Assembly: GCF_016861975.1 (NCBI RefSeq)
Contig: NZ_BOMB01000007.1
Coordinates: 165,126-229,125 of the forward strand
Reading direction: 5' to 3'
Length of the DNA stretch: 64,000 bases
From: Actinocatenispora rupis
GTDB lineage: Bacteria > Actinomycetota > Actinomycetes > Mycobacteriales > Micromonosporaceae
Shown here: positions 55,940 to 64,000 of the stretch, one piece after another
How positions within the stretch are numbered: the first letter of the stretch is position 1
How the letters are laid out: each line of letters opens with the position of its first letter
Program-made: the position numbers and the translations under genes
Notes under the pieces: generated by a model
The model's database searches: none
What the model was told of the DNA's origin: nothing
The model's input: the letters and a program-made list of their open reading frames with translations, nothing else

Positions 55940-57385
55940 TCAGGAGACGTTGACGGCGGTGTCGTCGAGGACGAACGACGTCTGGAGCTTCGAGCCCTCG
56001 GTACCGGTGAAGCGCAACGTCACGGTCTTCCCCGCGTACGCGGCAAGGTTGACGGACTTCTGCGCGTACCCGGAGTTGGCGTTGAGGTTGGAGTACGTGG
56101 CGAGGTTGGTGGTGCCGGCCGAGGTGACCGCGTCGAGCTTGAGCGTGTCGTACGCGGTGGTGCCGGTCTCGGCGGTGTCGATGTGCAGCCAGTACGAGAA
56201 GGTGGCGGTGGTGCAGCCGGCGGGGACGGACACCTGCTGGGACAGCGTGTCGGTGTGCGCGGTGCCGTACCCGTCGAGCCACGCCTTGTACGAGCCGGTG
56301 TGCGCGGGCTCGCCCGGGTCGTTCGTGATGACACCGGAACTCGCGGTCCAGGTCGACGAGCCGCTCTCGAAGCCGGCGTTGCCGAGCAGCTGACCCTGCG
56401 TGCACGTGCCGGTGCCGCCACCGCCGCTGCTGGTCGCGCCGCCCAGCCAGGCGGTCGCGTTCAGGGCGAGGGCGGCGTTGCTGTTGGTGTTCCAGCCGTC
56501 GTACAGGGTGTTGCCGGACTGGCCGGTGCCGTCGTCGATCGTGGAGCTGTCACCCCAGACCGCGACCCGGCCGCTGCCGAACGTACTGGTGGCGAAGAAC
56601 GATCCGGTGGTGCCGCCCGCCGTGGCGGTCGACTGGTAGACGAGGCCCTTGACGTTCGCGTTGTCGGCGGGCTTCAGCGTCTGCGTGGTCCCCGAGTTGA
56701 TGCTGGACGACGTCACGTCACCGAAACTGCCGTGCAGCACCGGATTCGTACTGTCGGAGATCGCCTTCGGGGTGTCGCTGGTGATGTTCTTGACGTCGAT
56801 CGCGAAGCCGAACGGGTCCGACGAGTCGACGCTGTTGTTCGTCATCAGGTCGTTGAGCACGCCGACCGAGTCGATGCCGTCGTTGTTGCGGTCGCTGGCG
56901 TTGTGGTCCGAGATCATGAACAGCCCGCCACCGGCCTGCACGAACTTCATCACCGCGGTCTTCTCGGCCGCGCTGAGCGCCACGTTCGGCTCCGGCAGGA
57001 CGAACACGTCGAAGTTGGCGAGGTCGAGCGCGCCGCCCCCGCCGTACGTGATGGTGCCGGTCGACAGCGTCTTCAGGCTGTACCCGCCGGTCTTCTGCAG
57101 CGCGACACCCCAGGACGACAGGGCGCCCGTCCAGTCGGTCTCCGACTGCGGGTTCGCGTTCTGCCCCAACGGATCCGGCTGCGACGTACTGATGATCCAG
57201 TCGGCGTTGCCGGCGGTCTCCGCCTTCGTGTTGTCGAACAGCACCCGGACGGGGCTGCTGGCATCCGGGGCTGCGGCGTGCCGGGCCGGCGCGGCGCCGG
57301 CACCGGTGGCGCCGGCGAGCAGGCCGGCGACGAGGGCGGCACCGCCCAGCAGTGCGACGGTCCGCGGTCTGTTCGTCAAGCGCAT
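55940..57385 (-). CDS. Secreted protein: glutaminase-like N-terminal domain plus C-terminal beta-sandwich
   Basis: 481 residues with a clear Sec signal peptide (about 1-31; [20 protein letters not shown] to GAGAAPA). The N-terminal domain (about 40-330) has [57 protein letters not shown] and [11 protein letters not shown], similar to class-I-amidotransferase-like DUF4350-type domains of unknown activity. After a Ser/Gly linker comes a Thr/Asn-rich beta-sandwich (about 350-481) starting [20 protein letters not shown], a module common on actinobacterial exoenzymes and perhaps glycan-binding. ATG 57385 has GGGAGG upstream. Confidence 0.8.
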   Translation of the reverse strand: MRLTNRPRTVALLGGAALVAGLLAGATGAGAAPARHAAAPDASSPVRVLFDNTKAETAGNADWIISTSQPDPLGQNANPQSETDWTGALSSWGVALQKTGGYSLKTLSTGTITYGGGGALDLANFDVFVLPEPNVALSAAEKTAVMKFVQAGGGLFMISDHNASDRNNDGIDSVGVLNDLMTNNSVDSSDPFGFAIDVKNITSDTPKAISDSTNPVLHGSFGDVTSSSINSGTTQTLKPADNANVKGLVYQSTATAGGTTGSFFATSTFGSGRVAVWGDSSTIDDGTGQSGNTLYDGWNTNSNAALALNATAWLGGATSSGGGGTGTCTQGQLLGNAGFESGSSTWTASSGVITNDPGEPAHTGSYKAWLDGYGTAHTDTLSQQVSVPAGCTTATFSYWLHIDTAETGTTAYDTLKLDAVTSAGTTNLATYSNLNANSGYAQKSVNLAAYAGKTVTLRFTGTEGSKLQTSFVLDDTAVNVS

Positions 57386-57394
57386 GGGAACCTC

Positions 57395-57420
57395 CCTGGC
57401 CGTGAGGGGAACAGGCCAGG
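57395..57420. promoter_or_regulatory. Hairpin just upstream of the secreted-protein ribosome site
   Basis: CCTGGCC (57395-57401) and GGCCAGG (57414-57420) form a 7-bp stem in the 5' leader, touching the GGGAGG ribosome site, so it could modulate translation. Confidence 0.35.
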
Positions 57421-57446
57421 ATAAGTGCACCCAGGCATCGACAACA

Positions 57447-57470
57447 GGGGTGAAAGTGACTGTTCACCCC
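57447..57470. terminator. Stem-loop between the nitroreductase and secreted-protein genes
   Basis: GGGGTGAA pairs perfectly with TTCACCCC around an 8-nt loop, 60 bp beyond the stop of the minus-strand gene ending at 57530. Confidence 0.6.
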
Positions 57471-57529
57471 GACGCGGTCGCACCGGTACCCACCGGTGGC
57501 AACCGCCCGGCTCGTGGCGCCTCGACGAC

Positions 57530-57943
57530 TCAGTCGGTACGCCGGGTGAGGGCGACGACCGGGATCTCCCGCTCCGTCTTCGCCTCGTGCTCGGCGAAGA
57601 ACGGGTACGTCTCCTTCAACATCTCCCACGTACGGGCCCGGTCGTCACCGGTCAGCGGCACCGCGGTCCCCTCGTACGTCTCGTCGGGCAGCTCCACGGT
57701 GACCCGCGGATCGGCGACCAGGTTCCGGTACCAGTCGGGGTGGTGCGGGGCGCCGACGTTCGACGCGATGACGAGGACGCGCTCGCCGTCCCGGTGGAAC
57801 ATCATCGGCGTGGTACGCCGCAGCCCGCTGCGCACCCCGGTCGTCGTCAGCAGGACGATCCGCTCGCGGTGCAACGGCGGATCCAGCTCGGCACCCGCCC
57901 GGTACTTCGCGATCACCTGACGGTTGATCTCCTTGACGTCCAT
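57530..57943 (-). CDS. F420-dependent nitroreductase-family (DDN-like) protein
   Basis: 137-residue split-barrel protein of the deazaflavin-dependent nitroreductase family: LLTTTGVRSGLRRTTPMMFHRDGERVLVIASNVGAPHHPDWYRNL is the diagnostic core with the F420-contact Lys/Arg replaced by RR, and PDWYRNLVADPRVTVEL follows. Reduces quinones or nitro compounds with F420H2 in relatives. ATG 57943 is the family start. Confidence 0.9.
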   Translation of the reverse strand: MDVKEINRQVIAKYRAGAELDPPLHRERIVLLTTTGVRSGLRRTTPMMFHRDGERVLVIASNVGAPHHPDWYRNLVADPRVTVELPDETYEGTAVPLTGDDRARTWEMLKETYPFFAEHEAKTEREIPVVALTRRTD

Positions 57944-58001
57944 CACGCCAATGTATTGCGCCCCTGTGACACCCGGCCGCCGTACTCGGAACCGAACGGC
58001 G

Positions 58002-59276
58002 TCAGGGGGAGCGGCGCGCCTCCGGTTCGGCGTCGTCGAGGCGGTGTCGCGGATCCGGCACCGACACGCTGTCGCGCGCGACACGCGGCAGCTCGTCGAA
58101 CGCCACCAGCGCGGCGTGCTCGCTGGCCACCAGCTCCGGCGCCTGCACCTGCCGCGGCCCCAGCTCCACCTGCGGCGGCGCGCCCAGCGCCTCGGCCGTC
58201 TCCGCCTCGCTCGCCACCCCCAGGTCGGCGAACTTCCGGGCCGTCACCAGCACCCGGCTCTCCAACGACCCCACCGTCTTGTTGTACGCGGTGACCGCGC
58301 CGGACAGCGCCCCGCCGAGCTTCGCGACGTGGCTGCCCATCGTGGCGAGCCGCCCGTACAGCTCCTTGCCGAGGCGGTGCACCTCGGCGGCACCGGCGGC
58401 GAGCGCGTCCTGGCGCCACGCGTACGCCACGGTGCGGAGCAGCGCGATCAGGGTGGCCGGGGTGGCGATGACGACGTTGCGGGCGAAGCCGTGCTCCAGC
58501 AGGGTCGGGTCGCGTTGCAGCGCCGCGTCGAGGAACGTGTCCGCCGGGACGAACAGCACCACGAACTCCGGCGCCGTCTCGAACGCCGACCAGTACGCCT
58601 TGGCGGCGAGCTGGTCGACGTGCGCGCGCAGGTGCCGGGCGTGCGCGTCGAGCTTCGCCTTCCGGGCCGGCTCGTCCCGCGCCTCCATCGCCTCCAGGTA
58701 TCCGGTGAACGGCGCCTTCGCGTCCACCACGACCTGCTTGCCACCGGACAGCCGCACCACCAGGTCCGGCCGTACGACGGCGTCGTCGGTGGTGGCCGTG
58801 ACCTGCTCGCCGAAGTCGCAGTGCTCGACCATGCCGGCCGCCTCGACGATGCGGCGCAGCTGGTGCTCGCCCCACCGGCCGCGGACCTGCGGCGCCCGCA
58901 GCGCGGCGACGAGCTGCCCGGTTTGCGTGCGCAGCGCCTCCGACGACCCGGCGACCTCACGCAACTGCGTCCGCAGCTCCGCGTACGCCCCGACGCGGGC
59001 GCGCTCCATCTCGGCGAGCTGCGACTCGTACTTCGTCAGCGTGTCGCGGAGCGGGTCGACCAGCGTGGACAGGGTGTGGCTCTGCTCGCGGGCGGCGTCG
59101 TGGGTGAGCGACCGCAGCGACTGCTCCAGCCGCTGCTCCCCGTCGCGCGCGGCGGCCAGCCGCTCCTCCAGCCGGGCGGTGTCGGCGGCGGCCCGGGACC
59201 GGGCGAAGAGCACGCCGATCGCGGCGCCCGCGGCCAGGCAGATCAGCGCGACGAGGAGGGTGACGGCGACGTCCAT
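58002..59276 (-). CDS. rmuC: DNA recombination protein RmuC
   Basis: 424-residue protein: an N-terminal membrane helix (about 3-24), a long coiled coil (about 27-110) and the PD-(D/E)XK-like RmuC domain (about 120-370) with VRGRWGEHQLRRIVEAAGM, RPDLVVRLSGGKQVVVDAKAPF and FLDAALQRDPTLLEHGFARNVVIATPATLIALLRTVAY. Thought to limit inversions by cutting DNA structures. ATG 59276 was chosen because it precedes the membrane helix. Divergent from a DUF1542-type gene. Confidence 0.93.
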   Translation of the reverse strand: MDVAVTLLVALICLAAGAAIGVLFARSRAAADTARLEERLAAARDGEQRLEQSLRSLTHDAAREQSHTLSTLVDPLRDTLTKYESQLAEMERARVGAYAELRTQLREVAGSSEALRTQTGQLVAALRAPQVRGRWGEHQLRRIVEAAGMVEHCDFGEQVTATTDDAVVRPDLVVRLSGGKQVVVDAKAPFTGYLEAMEARDEPARKAKLDAHARHLRAHVDQLAAKAYWSAFETAPEFVVLFVPADTFLDAALQRDPTLLEHGFARNVVIATPATLIALLRTVAYAWRQDALAAGAAEVHRLGKELYGRLATMGSHVAKLGGALSGAVTAYNKTVGSLESRVLVTARKFADLGVASEAETAEALGAPPQVELGPRQVQAPELVASEHAALVAFDELPRVARDSVSVPDPRHRLDDAEPEARRSP

Positions 59277-59398
59277 GCCACGAGGATGCCTGTCGGGTAC
59301 GACGATTTCACGCACCGGCGCACCGACGTGTCCGGGCAAACCGGTCGCCGCCACCGGCTCACAGGTAATGCCTGGGCAAACCCGGGTACCGTCGAATC

Positions 59399-60163
59399 AT
59401 GGTGACGTTGGTTCTGGTCGTGGTACTCGTGGTCCTCGTGATCGGGGGCGTCGTGTGGTGGCAGCGGACCAGCAGGCGCCGCGCGGAGTCGGCTCTGGCG
59501 GACGCCCGCGCCGACGCCCAGCGGTGGTACGAGCGGCTCGGCGGCCAGGTGATGAACCTGACGGCGAACGACGACGCCGCCGTCAAGCAGGCGTTGGTGG
59601 ACGCCGGCGAGCGGTACAACGCGGCCGGCAGCCAGCTGGACCAGGCGAAGACGACGAAGCAGTTCGAGCTCGCCGGCCACACCGCCCTGGAAGGGCTCTA
59701 CTACGCGCGAGCCGCTCGCGTGGCCATGGACCTCGACCCGGGTCCGGAGCTGCCGCCCATGCCGGGCCAGCGCGCGGCCGGTGAGCTGACCAAGGACCGC
59801 GACGTCACCGTCGAGGGCAAGGAGTACCGGGCGCGCCCGCGGGCCAGCGACGACACGCCGTACTACTACCCCGGTGGCATGGTCGGCGGCCGCCCCGTCC
59901 CGTCCGGGTGGTACTCGGAGCCCTGGTGGAAGACGGCGCTCGTCGCGGGCGCGGCCGGAGTGGGCACGGCGCTGCTGTTCGACGCGTTCTTCAGCCCGGG
60001 CATCGGCTTCGGCGGCGGCGGGTACGACAGCGGTTTCGCGGACGGCGTCGACTACGCGGAGAGCCACGACGGCGGCGGTGACGCCGGCGACGGTGGTGAC
60101 GGCGGCGACGGCGGGTTCGACTTCGGCGACTTCGGGGACTTCGGCGACTTCGGCGGCGACTGA
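59399..60163 (+). CDS. DUF1542-like membrane protein with Gly/Asp-rich tail
   Basis: 254-residue protein. Helix 1 (about residues 2-21) is followed by a helical region with ALADARADAQRWYERLGGQVMNLTANDDAAVKQALVDAGERYNAAGSQL, a second hydrophobic stretch (about 178-200) and a C-terminal tail of GDGGDGG and DFGDFGDFGD repeats. It resembles actinobacterial proteins annotated DUF1542; function unknown. The low-complexity acidic Gly/Phe tail looks like a phase-separation or surface-type segment. ATG 59399. Confidence 0.75.
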   Translation: MVTLVLVVVLVVLVIGGVVWWQRTSRRRAESALADARADAQRWYERLGGQVMNLTANDDAAVKQALVDAGERYNAAGSQLDQAKTTKQFELAGHTALEGLYYARAARVAMDLDPGPELPPMPGQRAAGELTKDRDVTVEGKEYRARPRASDDTPYYYPGGMVGGRPVPSGWYSEPWWKTALVAGAAGVGTALLFDAFFSPGIGFGGGGYDSGFADGVDYAESHDGGGDAGDGGDGGDGGFDFGDFGDFGDFGGD

Positions 60164-60180
60164 CCGCCGCGCGGAGCCGG

Positions 60181-60780
60181 TCAGGAGTGGTGGGGGCGGC
60201 GCACGTCGACGCCGCCCCAGAACGCGAAGCCGGTGATCCGCACACACGGCCCGGTGCCGTCGCCCGGCCCGCTGGCCGCGTCGTCGAAGCCGCCCATCAG
60301 GCCGACCCCGTCGATCCGGACGTCCATGCCCTCCGGTACGAGGATCTCGATGCCACCCATCACGGCGTACGCCTGGATGGTGGTCTCGTCGGCGGAGAAC
60401 CGGGCGTGCCGCAGGTCGAGTACGACGCCGCCCATGAACGCGACGGCGATCTGCGTGCGCGGCACCAGCCAGTCGCCGCGGCGCGCCGGGCCGCTCCAGA
60501 TGCCGAGGACGGCGCGTGTCGCGTCGTCCCCGTCGTACGCGTGGGCCGGGCGCCGGGGTGCGGTGACCCCGGGCAGGTCGGCGACGATCGGCGCCAGTTC
60601 CCCGTACGTCTTCGCCGAGTACGCGGAGTCGAGCCGGTCGCGGAGTTCGTCGAGGGAGAGGCGGCCCTCGCCGGCGGCCTCGTGCAGGGCCTGCGCGACC
60701 CGTTCCCGGTCGGCGTCGGAGGCGCGCATCGCCTGCCCGTCCGCCGGTACGGCCGGGGTCCGGTCCGCCTCCTCCGCCAC
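60181..60780 (-). CDS. DUF1707 protein with LiaF-like C-terminal domain
   Basis: 199-residue protein. The N-terminal DUF1707 motif (MRASDADRERVAQALHEAAGEGRLSLDELRDRLDSAYSAKTYGEL, about residues 18-62) is followed by a beta-helix-like domain (about 100-195; VAFMGGVVLDLRHARF, AYAVMGGIEILVPEGMDVRIDG) akin to LiaF/VraT cell-envelope stress proteins. Role unknown but envelope stress control is likely. GTG 60780. No membrane helix. Confidence 0.88.
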   Translation of the reverse strand: MAEEADRTPAVPADGQAMRASDADRERVAQALHEAAGEGRLSLDELRDRLDSAYSAKTYGELAPIVADLPGVTAPRRPAHAYDGDDATRAVLGIWSGPARRGDWLVPRTQIAVAFMGGVVLDLRHARFSADETTIQAYAVMGGIEILVPEGMDVRIDGVGLMGGFDDAASGPGDGTGPCVRITGFAFWGGVDVRRPHHS

Positions 60781-60820
60781 GATCCGAGCGTATCGGTGGC
60801 CCCGGCCGGGCGAGGCCGGC

Positions 60821-61423
60821 TCAGCCGAAGTCCACGTCGCTGCACTGGTAGAAGGCGTTCGCGGTGTCGGCGATCGTCCACACCGCGAGGATCAGCTGCC
60901 GGCCGGACTTGCCGCCGGGCATGGTGCCGGTCTGGCTGACGTCCGCGGGCGGGACCGCGTCGCCGCCGTCGACGGTCAGGAACGGTTGCGGCTCCAGCAT
61001 GTCCCGGGTCAGCGGCTTCGCCGGGTCGTACGCGTCGCTGGTGACGAAGTACTCCCACTTCGTCGTACGGTGCTGCGCCGTCAGGTGCCACCGGAACGTG
61101 TACGACTGGCCGCCGGTGACGTGGTTGACGGGCCAGCCGGTACCGCCGCGGGGGTCGTCGAGCTGGGCGAAGTCGGCGTGGTCGCCGGCGCAGATGTGCC
61201 CGTCGGACGGCCCGGCGGCCGGGAATCCCTTGGGCGCCTCCACACTCTGCGGCTCGTACTGGATCTCGCCGCAGTCGCCGACCGTGCCCTGCGCGCAGTA
61301 CTCGGCGCGGCTGACGGGGGCGGTCGTGTAGCCGTGCGCGTACGAGGGGCTGGCGGCGAGGACGGCGAGTCCGGCGGCGGTGGCGCTCACGGCGCCGAGT
61401 CGGAGCACGTGTCTGATCCGCAT
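60821..61423 (-). CDS. AA10 lytic polysaccharide monooxygenase (chitin/cellulose)
   Basis: 200-residue secreted enzyme. A signal peptide ends ...SPSYA, making His30 the N-terminal residue of the mature protein; with His118 (HLTAQH) it forms the copper histidine brace. Cysteines at 43, 51, 78 and near the C-terminus fit AA10 disulfides, and QCSDVDF ends the domain. No carbohydrate-binding module is attached. It oxidatively breaks crystalline chitin or cellulose. ATG 61423. The amino-sugar cluster at the other end of the window fits a chitin-using lifestyle, but no direct link is shown. Confidence 0.93.
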   Translation of the reverse strand: MRIRHVLRLGAVSATAAGLAVLAASPSYAHGYTTAPVSRAEYCAQGTVGDCGEIQYEPQSVEAPKGFPAAGPSDGHICAGDHADFAQLDDPRGGTGWPVNHVTGGQSYTFRWHLTAQHRTTKWEYFVTSDAYDPAKPLTRDMLEPQPFLTVDGGDAVPPADVSQTGTMPGGKSGRQLILAVWTIADTANAFYQCSDVDFG

Positions 61424-61518
61424 GATGGCTCCTTTGCGAGGGGTCGCGGCGCGCCGGAGGGCTCGGCGTGCCGGTGGTCCGCCGCGGCGGCCGGCCCGCC
61501 GTCACGGCAAACAGGAAA

Positions 61519-61534
61519 GCTTCTTAAGAGAAGC
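61519..61534. promoter_or_regulatory. Dyad upstream of the LPMO gene
   Basis: GCTTCT-TAAG-AGAAGC is a perfect palindrome 96 bp upstream of the LPMO start, in a locally AT-richer stretch. It may be an operator or overlap the promoter. Confidence 0.4.
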
Positions 61535-61638
61535 ACAACCCCCGCGAAAGGTCCAGACATCCGTCAACGCCGCAAACCAACCCAACCGGACACGGGCGAC
61601 CGTGATGACGCGGATTCCCTTGCGGCACAAGGCTTCCA

Positions 61639-61734
61639 GCGCGACGGCGCGACGGCGCGACGGCGCGATGGCGCGACAGCGCGACGCGGTGACGGGGTGA
61701 CGGCGCGACAGCGCGACGGGGTGACGGGGTGACG
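61639..61734. repeat. Twelve-copy 8-bp tandem repeat
   Basis: Exactly twelve 8-bp units run without gaps: type A GCGCGACG (with GCGCGATG and GCGCGACA variants) and type B GGGTGACG (once CGGTGACG), in the order A6-B2-A2-B2. Units 5-8 and 9-12 form a 32-bp direct repeat differing at one base. The array is in the 346-bp gap (61424-61769) between LPMO and valS, which holds no gene I can support; 8 bp is not a multiple of three and the region codes for nothing plausible. Confidence 0.95.
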
Positions 61735-61769
61735 GCGGCGCGCCGGGTGGCCGGCGCGCCGCCGGTGGG

Positions 61770-64000
61770 TCAGAACGTGCAGGAGACGGTGAGCTCGGCC
61801 GCCGCGTCCGGATGGAACTCCAGCTTCTCGACGTGGCCGGCGGCGACGAGGTCGTCCGCGGCGAGCCGCAGCGCCTCGACCGTCGGTGCCGGGCCGGCGA
61901 TCTCGACGAGCGGGATCTCGGCCCGCATCGACAGCTTCCGCTCCGACTTCGCCTTGCGGATCCGGCGCAGCGCCTCGCCCACGGCGGCGAGCCGCAGGTC
62001 CGTCGTCGCCGACCCGAGCACCGGGCGCAGCTCGTACCCGGTGGGCCAGGGGGCGCGGTGCACCGAGCCGTACCGCCACCACGACCAGACCTCGTCGGTG
62101 ACGTACGGCAGGATCGGCGCGAACAGCCGCAGCTGCACCGACAGTGCCCAGCCGAGCGCCGCGCGGGCCGAGGTGGCGGCCGCCTCGCCGCGCTCGCCGT
62201 ACGCGCGTGCCTTGACGAGTTCGAGGTAGTCGTCGCAGAACGTCCAGAAGAACCGTTCGGTGGCCTCCAGCGCCGCGGTGTGGTCGTACGAGCGGAACGC
62301 CGCGGTGGCCTGATCGACCACTGTGGACAGTTCGGTGAGCATGGCGACGTCGATCGGCTCGGTGACCACGGACCGCAGCGCGTCGGCGGACCCGAGGTTG
62401 AGCACGAACCGGCTGGCGTTGAGCAGCTTCGTGGCGAGCCGGCGGCCCACCTTCATCACGTTCTCGTCGAACGTGAAGTCGGCGCCGGGCCGGCCGCTCG
62501 CCGCCCAGTACCGCACGGCGTCCGGTCCGTACCGGTCGAGGAGGTCGGTGGGGCCGATGGCGCGGCCCTTCGACTTCGACATCTTCTTGCGGTCGGGGTC
62601 GAGGATCCACCCCGAGATCACCGCGGTACGCCAGGGCAGCGCGCCGTGCTCCAGGTGCGAGCGCACCGTCGTGGCGAACAGCCAGGTACGGATGATCTCG
62701 TGCGCCTGCGGCCGCAGGTCCATCGGGAACACCCGGTCGAACAGGTCGTCGTCGACCTCCCAGCCGCCGGCGATCTGCGGCGTCAGCGAACTCGTCGCCC
62801 AGGTGTCGAGCACGTCCGGGTCGGCGACGAAGCCGCCCGGCCGGCCGCGCCGCTCCTCGGAGTACCCGTCGGGGGCCTGGCTCTGCGGGTCGATCGGCAG
62901 CTGGTCCTCGCGCGGCAGGATCGGCGCGTCGTGGTCGGGCGTGCCGTCCTCGCGCACCGGGTACCAGACGGGGATCGGCACGCCGAAGAAGCGCTGCCGG
63001 CTCACGAGCCAGTCGCCGGTCAGCCCGGTCACCCAGTGCTCGTACCGGTGGCGCATGAACTCCGGCACCCAGGCCAGCTCCCGCCCGCGCGCCAGCAGTT
63101 CCTGCCGCAGCGGCAGGTCACGCCCGCCGTTCCGCAGGTACCACTGGCGGGCGGTGACGATCTCCAGCGGCTGCTCGCCGTACTCGTAGAACTTGACGGG
63201 GTGGGTGATCGGGCGTGGCTCGCCGACCAGGTCGCCCGACTCGCGGAGCAGCTTGACGATGCGGCGGCGCGCCGCGTTCACGGTGAGGCCGGCGAGCTGC
63301 GCGTAGTGGAAGCCGGCGCCGGGGGAGTCGAGGCCCTGCGGCACGTCGTACCGGATGCGGCCGTTGCGGCCGATCACCGAACGGATCGGCAGGTCCAGCT
63401 CGCGCCACCAGATCACGTCGGTCAGGTCGCCGAACGTGCAGATCATCGCCAGCCCGGTGCCCTTGTCCGGGTCGGCCAGCCGGTGCGTGCGCACCGGCAC
63501 CGGCACCTCGAACAGCGGCGTACGAACCAGCGACCCGGCCAGGTGCCGGTACCGCTCGTCGTCCGGATGGCAGACCAGCGCCACGCACGCCGGCAGCAGC
63601 TCCGGCCGCGTGGTCTCCACGTACAGCGGGTCGCCTGGGTCGTCGTCCTCCGGGTCGGTCGGCCCGGCGCCCAACCGGAACACCAACCGGTGGTACGCAC
63701 CGGGCTTCTCCCGGTCCTCCAGCTCCGCCTGCGCCACCGCCGTGCCGTACGTGACGTCCCACAGCGACGGCGCCTCCGCCTGGTACGCCTCGCCCCGGCG
63801 CAGGTTGCGCAGGAACGCGCGCTGGCTGGCGGTACGCGCCGCCGCGCCCACCGTCGTGTACCGCTGCGCCCAGTCGACGGACAGCCCGAGCCGCCGCCAG
63901 ACCTCCTCGTACACCAGCTCGTCGTCGGCGGTCATCCGCTCGCAGAGTTCGATGAAGTTGCGCCGGGACACCGCCGAGGTACGCGGTCCCGCCGAGGCGG
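61770..64000 (-). CDS. valS: Valyl-tRNA synthetase, N-terminus outside the window
   Basis: 743 C-terminal residues are visible; the HIGH motif and start lie beyond base 64000. Catalytic KMSKS is in RKKMSKSKGRAIGP, with the editing (CP1) domain containing VETTRPELLPACVALVCHPDD and KGTGLAMICTFGD, and the anticodon-binding domain ending ELTVSCTF. The C-terminal coiled-coil arm of bacterial ValRS is missing, and segments such as RRLGLSVDWAQRYTT and DVIWWRELDLPIRSVIG look like the short archaeal-type ValRS found in some actinobacteria. It charges tRNA-Val. Confidence 0.92.
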   Translation of the reverse strand, partial: ASAGPRTSAVSRRNFIELCERMTADDELVYEEVWRRLGLSVDWAQRYTTVGAAARTASQRAFLRNLRRGEAYQAEAPSLWDVTYGTAVAQAELEDREKPGAYHRLVFRLGAGPTDPEDDDPGDPLYVETTRPELLPACVALVCHPDDERYRHLAGSLVRTPLFEVPVPVRTHRLADPDKGTGLAMICTFGDLTDVIWWRELDLPIRSVIGRNGRIRYDVPQGLDSPGAGFHYAQLAGLTVNAARRRIVKLLRESGDLVGEPRPITHPVKFYEYGEQPLEIVTARQWYLRNGGRDLPLRQELLARGRELAWVPEFMRHRYEHWVTGLTGDWLVSRQRFFGVPIPVWYPVREDGTPDHDAPILPREDQLPIDPQSQAPDGYSEERRGRPGGFVADPDVLDTWATSSLTPQIAGGWEVDDDLFDRVFPMDLRPQAHEIIRTWLFATTVRSHLEHGALPWRTAVISGWILDPDRKKMSKSKGRAIGPTDLLDRYGPDAVRYWAASGRPGADFTFDENVMKVGRRLATKLLNASRFVLNLGSADALRSVVTEPIDVAMLTELSTVVDQATAAFRSYDHTAALEATERFFWTFCDDYLELVKARAYGERGEAAATSARAALGWALSVQLRLFAPILPYVTDEVWSWWRYGSVHRAPWPTGYELRPVLGSATTDLRLAAVGEALRRIRKAKSERKLSMRAEIPLVEIAGPAPTVEALRLAADDLVAAGHVEKLEFHPDAAAELTVSCTF

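Overview
The window reads as a piece of the core chromosome of a very GC-rich actinobacterium, most likely a member of the Micromonosporaceae (Actinocatenispora-like; the genus is a guess). Reasons: strong GC bias with C/G in third codon positions, many GTG starts and 1-4 bp stop/start overlaps, a mycothiol S-conjugate amidase gene (mca), two proteins of F420-linked flavin/deazaflavin families, and a gene order that follows, with insertions, the Mycobacterium tuberculosis stretch Rv1074c to Rv1110 (comparison from memory). No tRNA, rRNA, transposase, phage gene or CRISPR array was seen. Both ends cut a gene: nanE on the left and valS on the right.

Layout. 0-3 kb: amino-sugar cluster (nanE end, a GntR/UTRA regulator, a DUF4127 protein) with a DasR-type operator-like site. 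3-10 kb: Bax1-I/YccA-like membrane protein with a coupled small gene; a minus-strand run of two SGNH hydrolases and a thiolase; an F420-type PPOX protein; a DUF1232 membrane protein; and a stand-alone cytochrome b of the bc1 complex. 10-20 kb: cystathionine beta-synthase and cystathionine gamma-synthase (the two transsulfuration enzymes), with an aminoglycoside-phosphotransferase-like kinase, a GNAT enzyme, a calcium-binding-type repeat protein, msrA, a HIT protein, an MFS exporter, a SnoaL-like protein and an amidase. 20-28.4 kb: a complete potassium-uptake locus (small ORF, kdpF, A, B, C, D, E) in one orientation, closed by a long stem-loop inside a tandem 121-bp repeat. 28.7-34 kb: GNAT, NUDIX, threonine dehydratase, an HTH-citrate synthase fusion, DUF2332 and PspC proteins.

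34-55.8 kb resumes the conserved actinobacterial order: greA, DUF4307, mca, small TM protein, then inserted genes (GGDEF-EAL protein, AhpD-like protein, MocR regulator, solute-binding-like protein), the thioredoxin-fold DUF255 protein, an unusual asparagine synthetase-like/F420 ligase-like fusion, a ribbon-helix-helix-like protein, a short-chain cis-prenyl transferase, phoH2 preceded by a well-initiated overlapping leader ORF, a lytic transglycosylase, a rhomboid protease, glpX, DUF4245, xseBA and ispH. 55.9-64 kb: a secreted two-part protein, an F420-type nitroreductase, rmuC, two actinobacterial membrane/envelope-stress proteins, a single-domain AA10 lytic polysaccharide monooxygenase, a 12-copy 8-bp tandem repeat and the C-terminal three quarters of an apparently archaeal-type ValRS.

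The best candidates for something undescribed are the pseudo-AsnB/F420-ligase fusion (44.2-46.4 kb), the phoH2 leader ORF with its internal hairpin, the structured 121-bp repeat after kdpE, the 8-bp repeat array, and a window-wide excess of the tetranucleotide GTAC that shapes codon choice.
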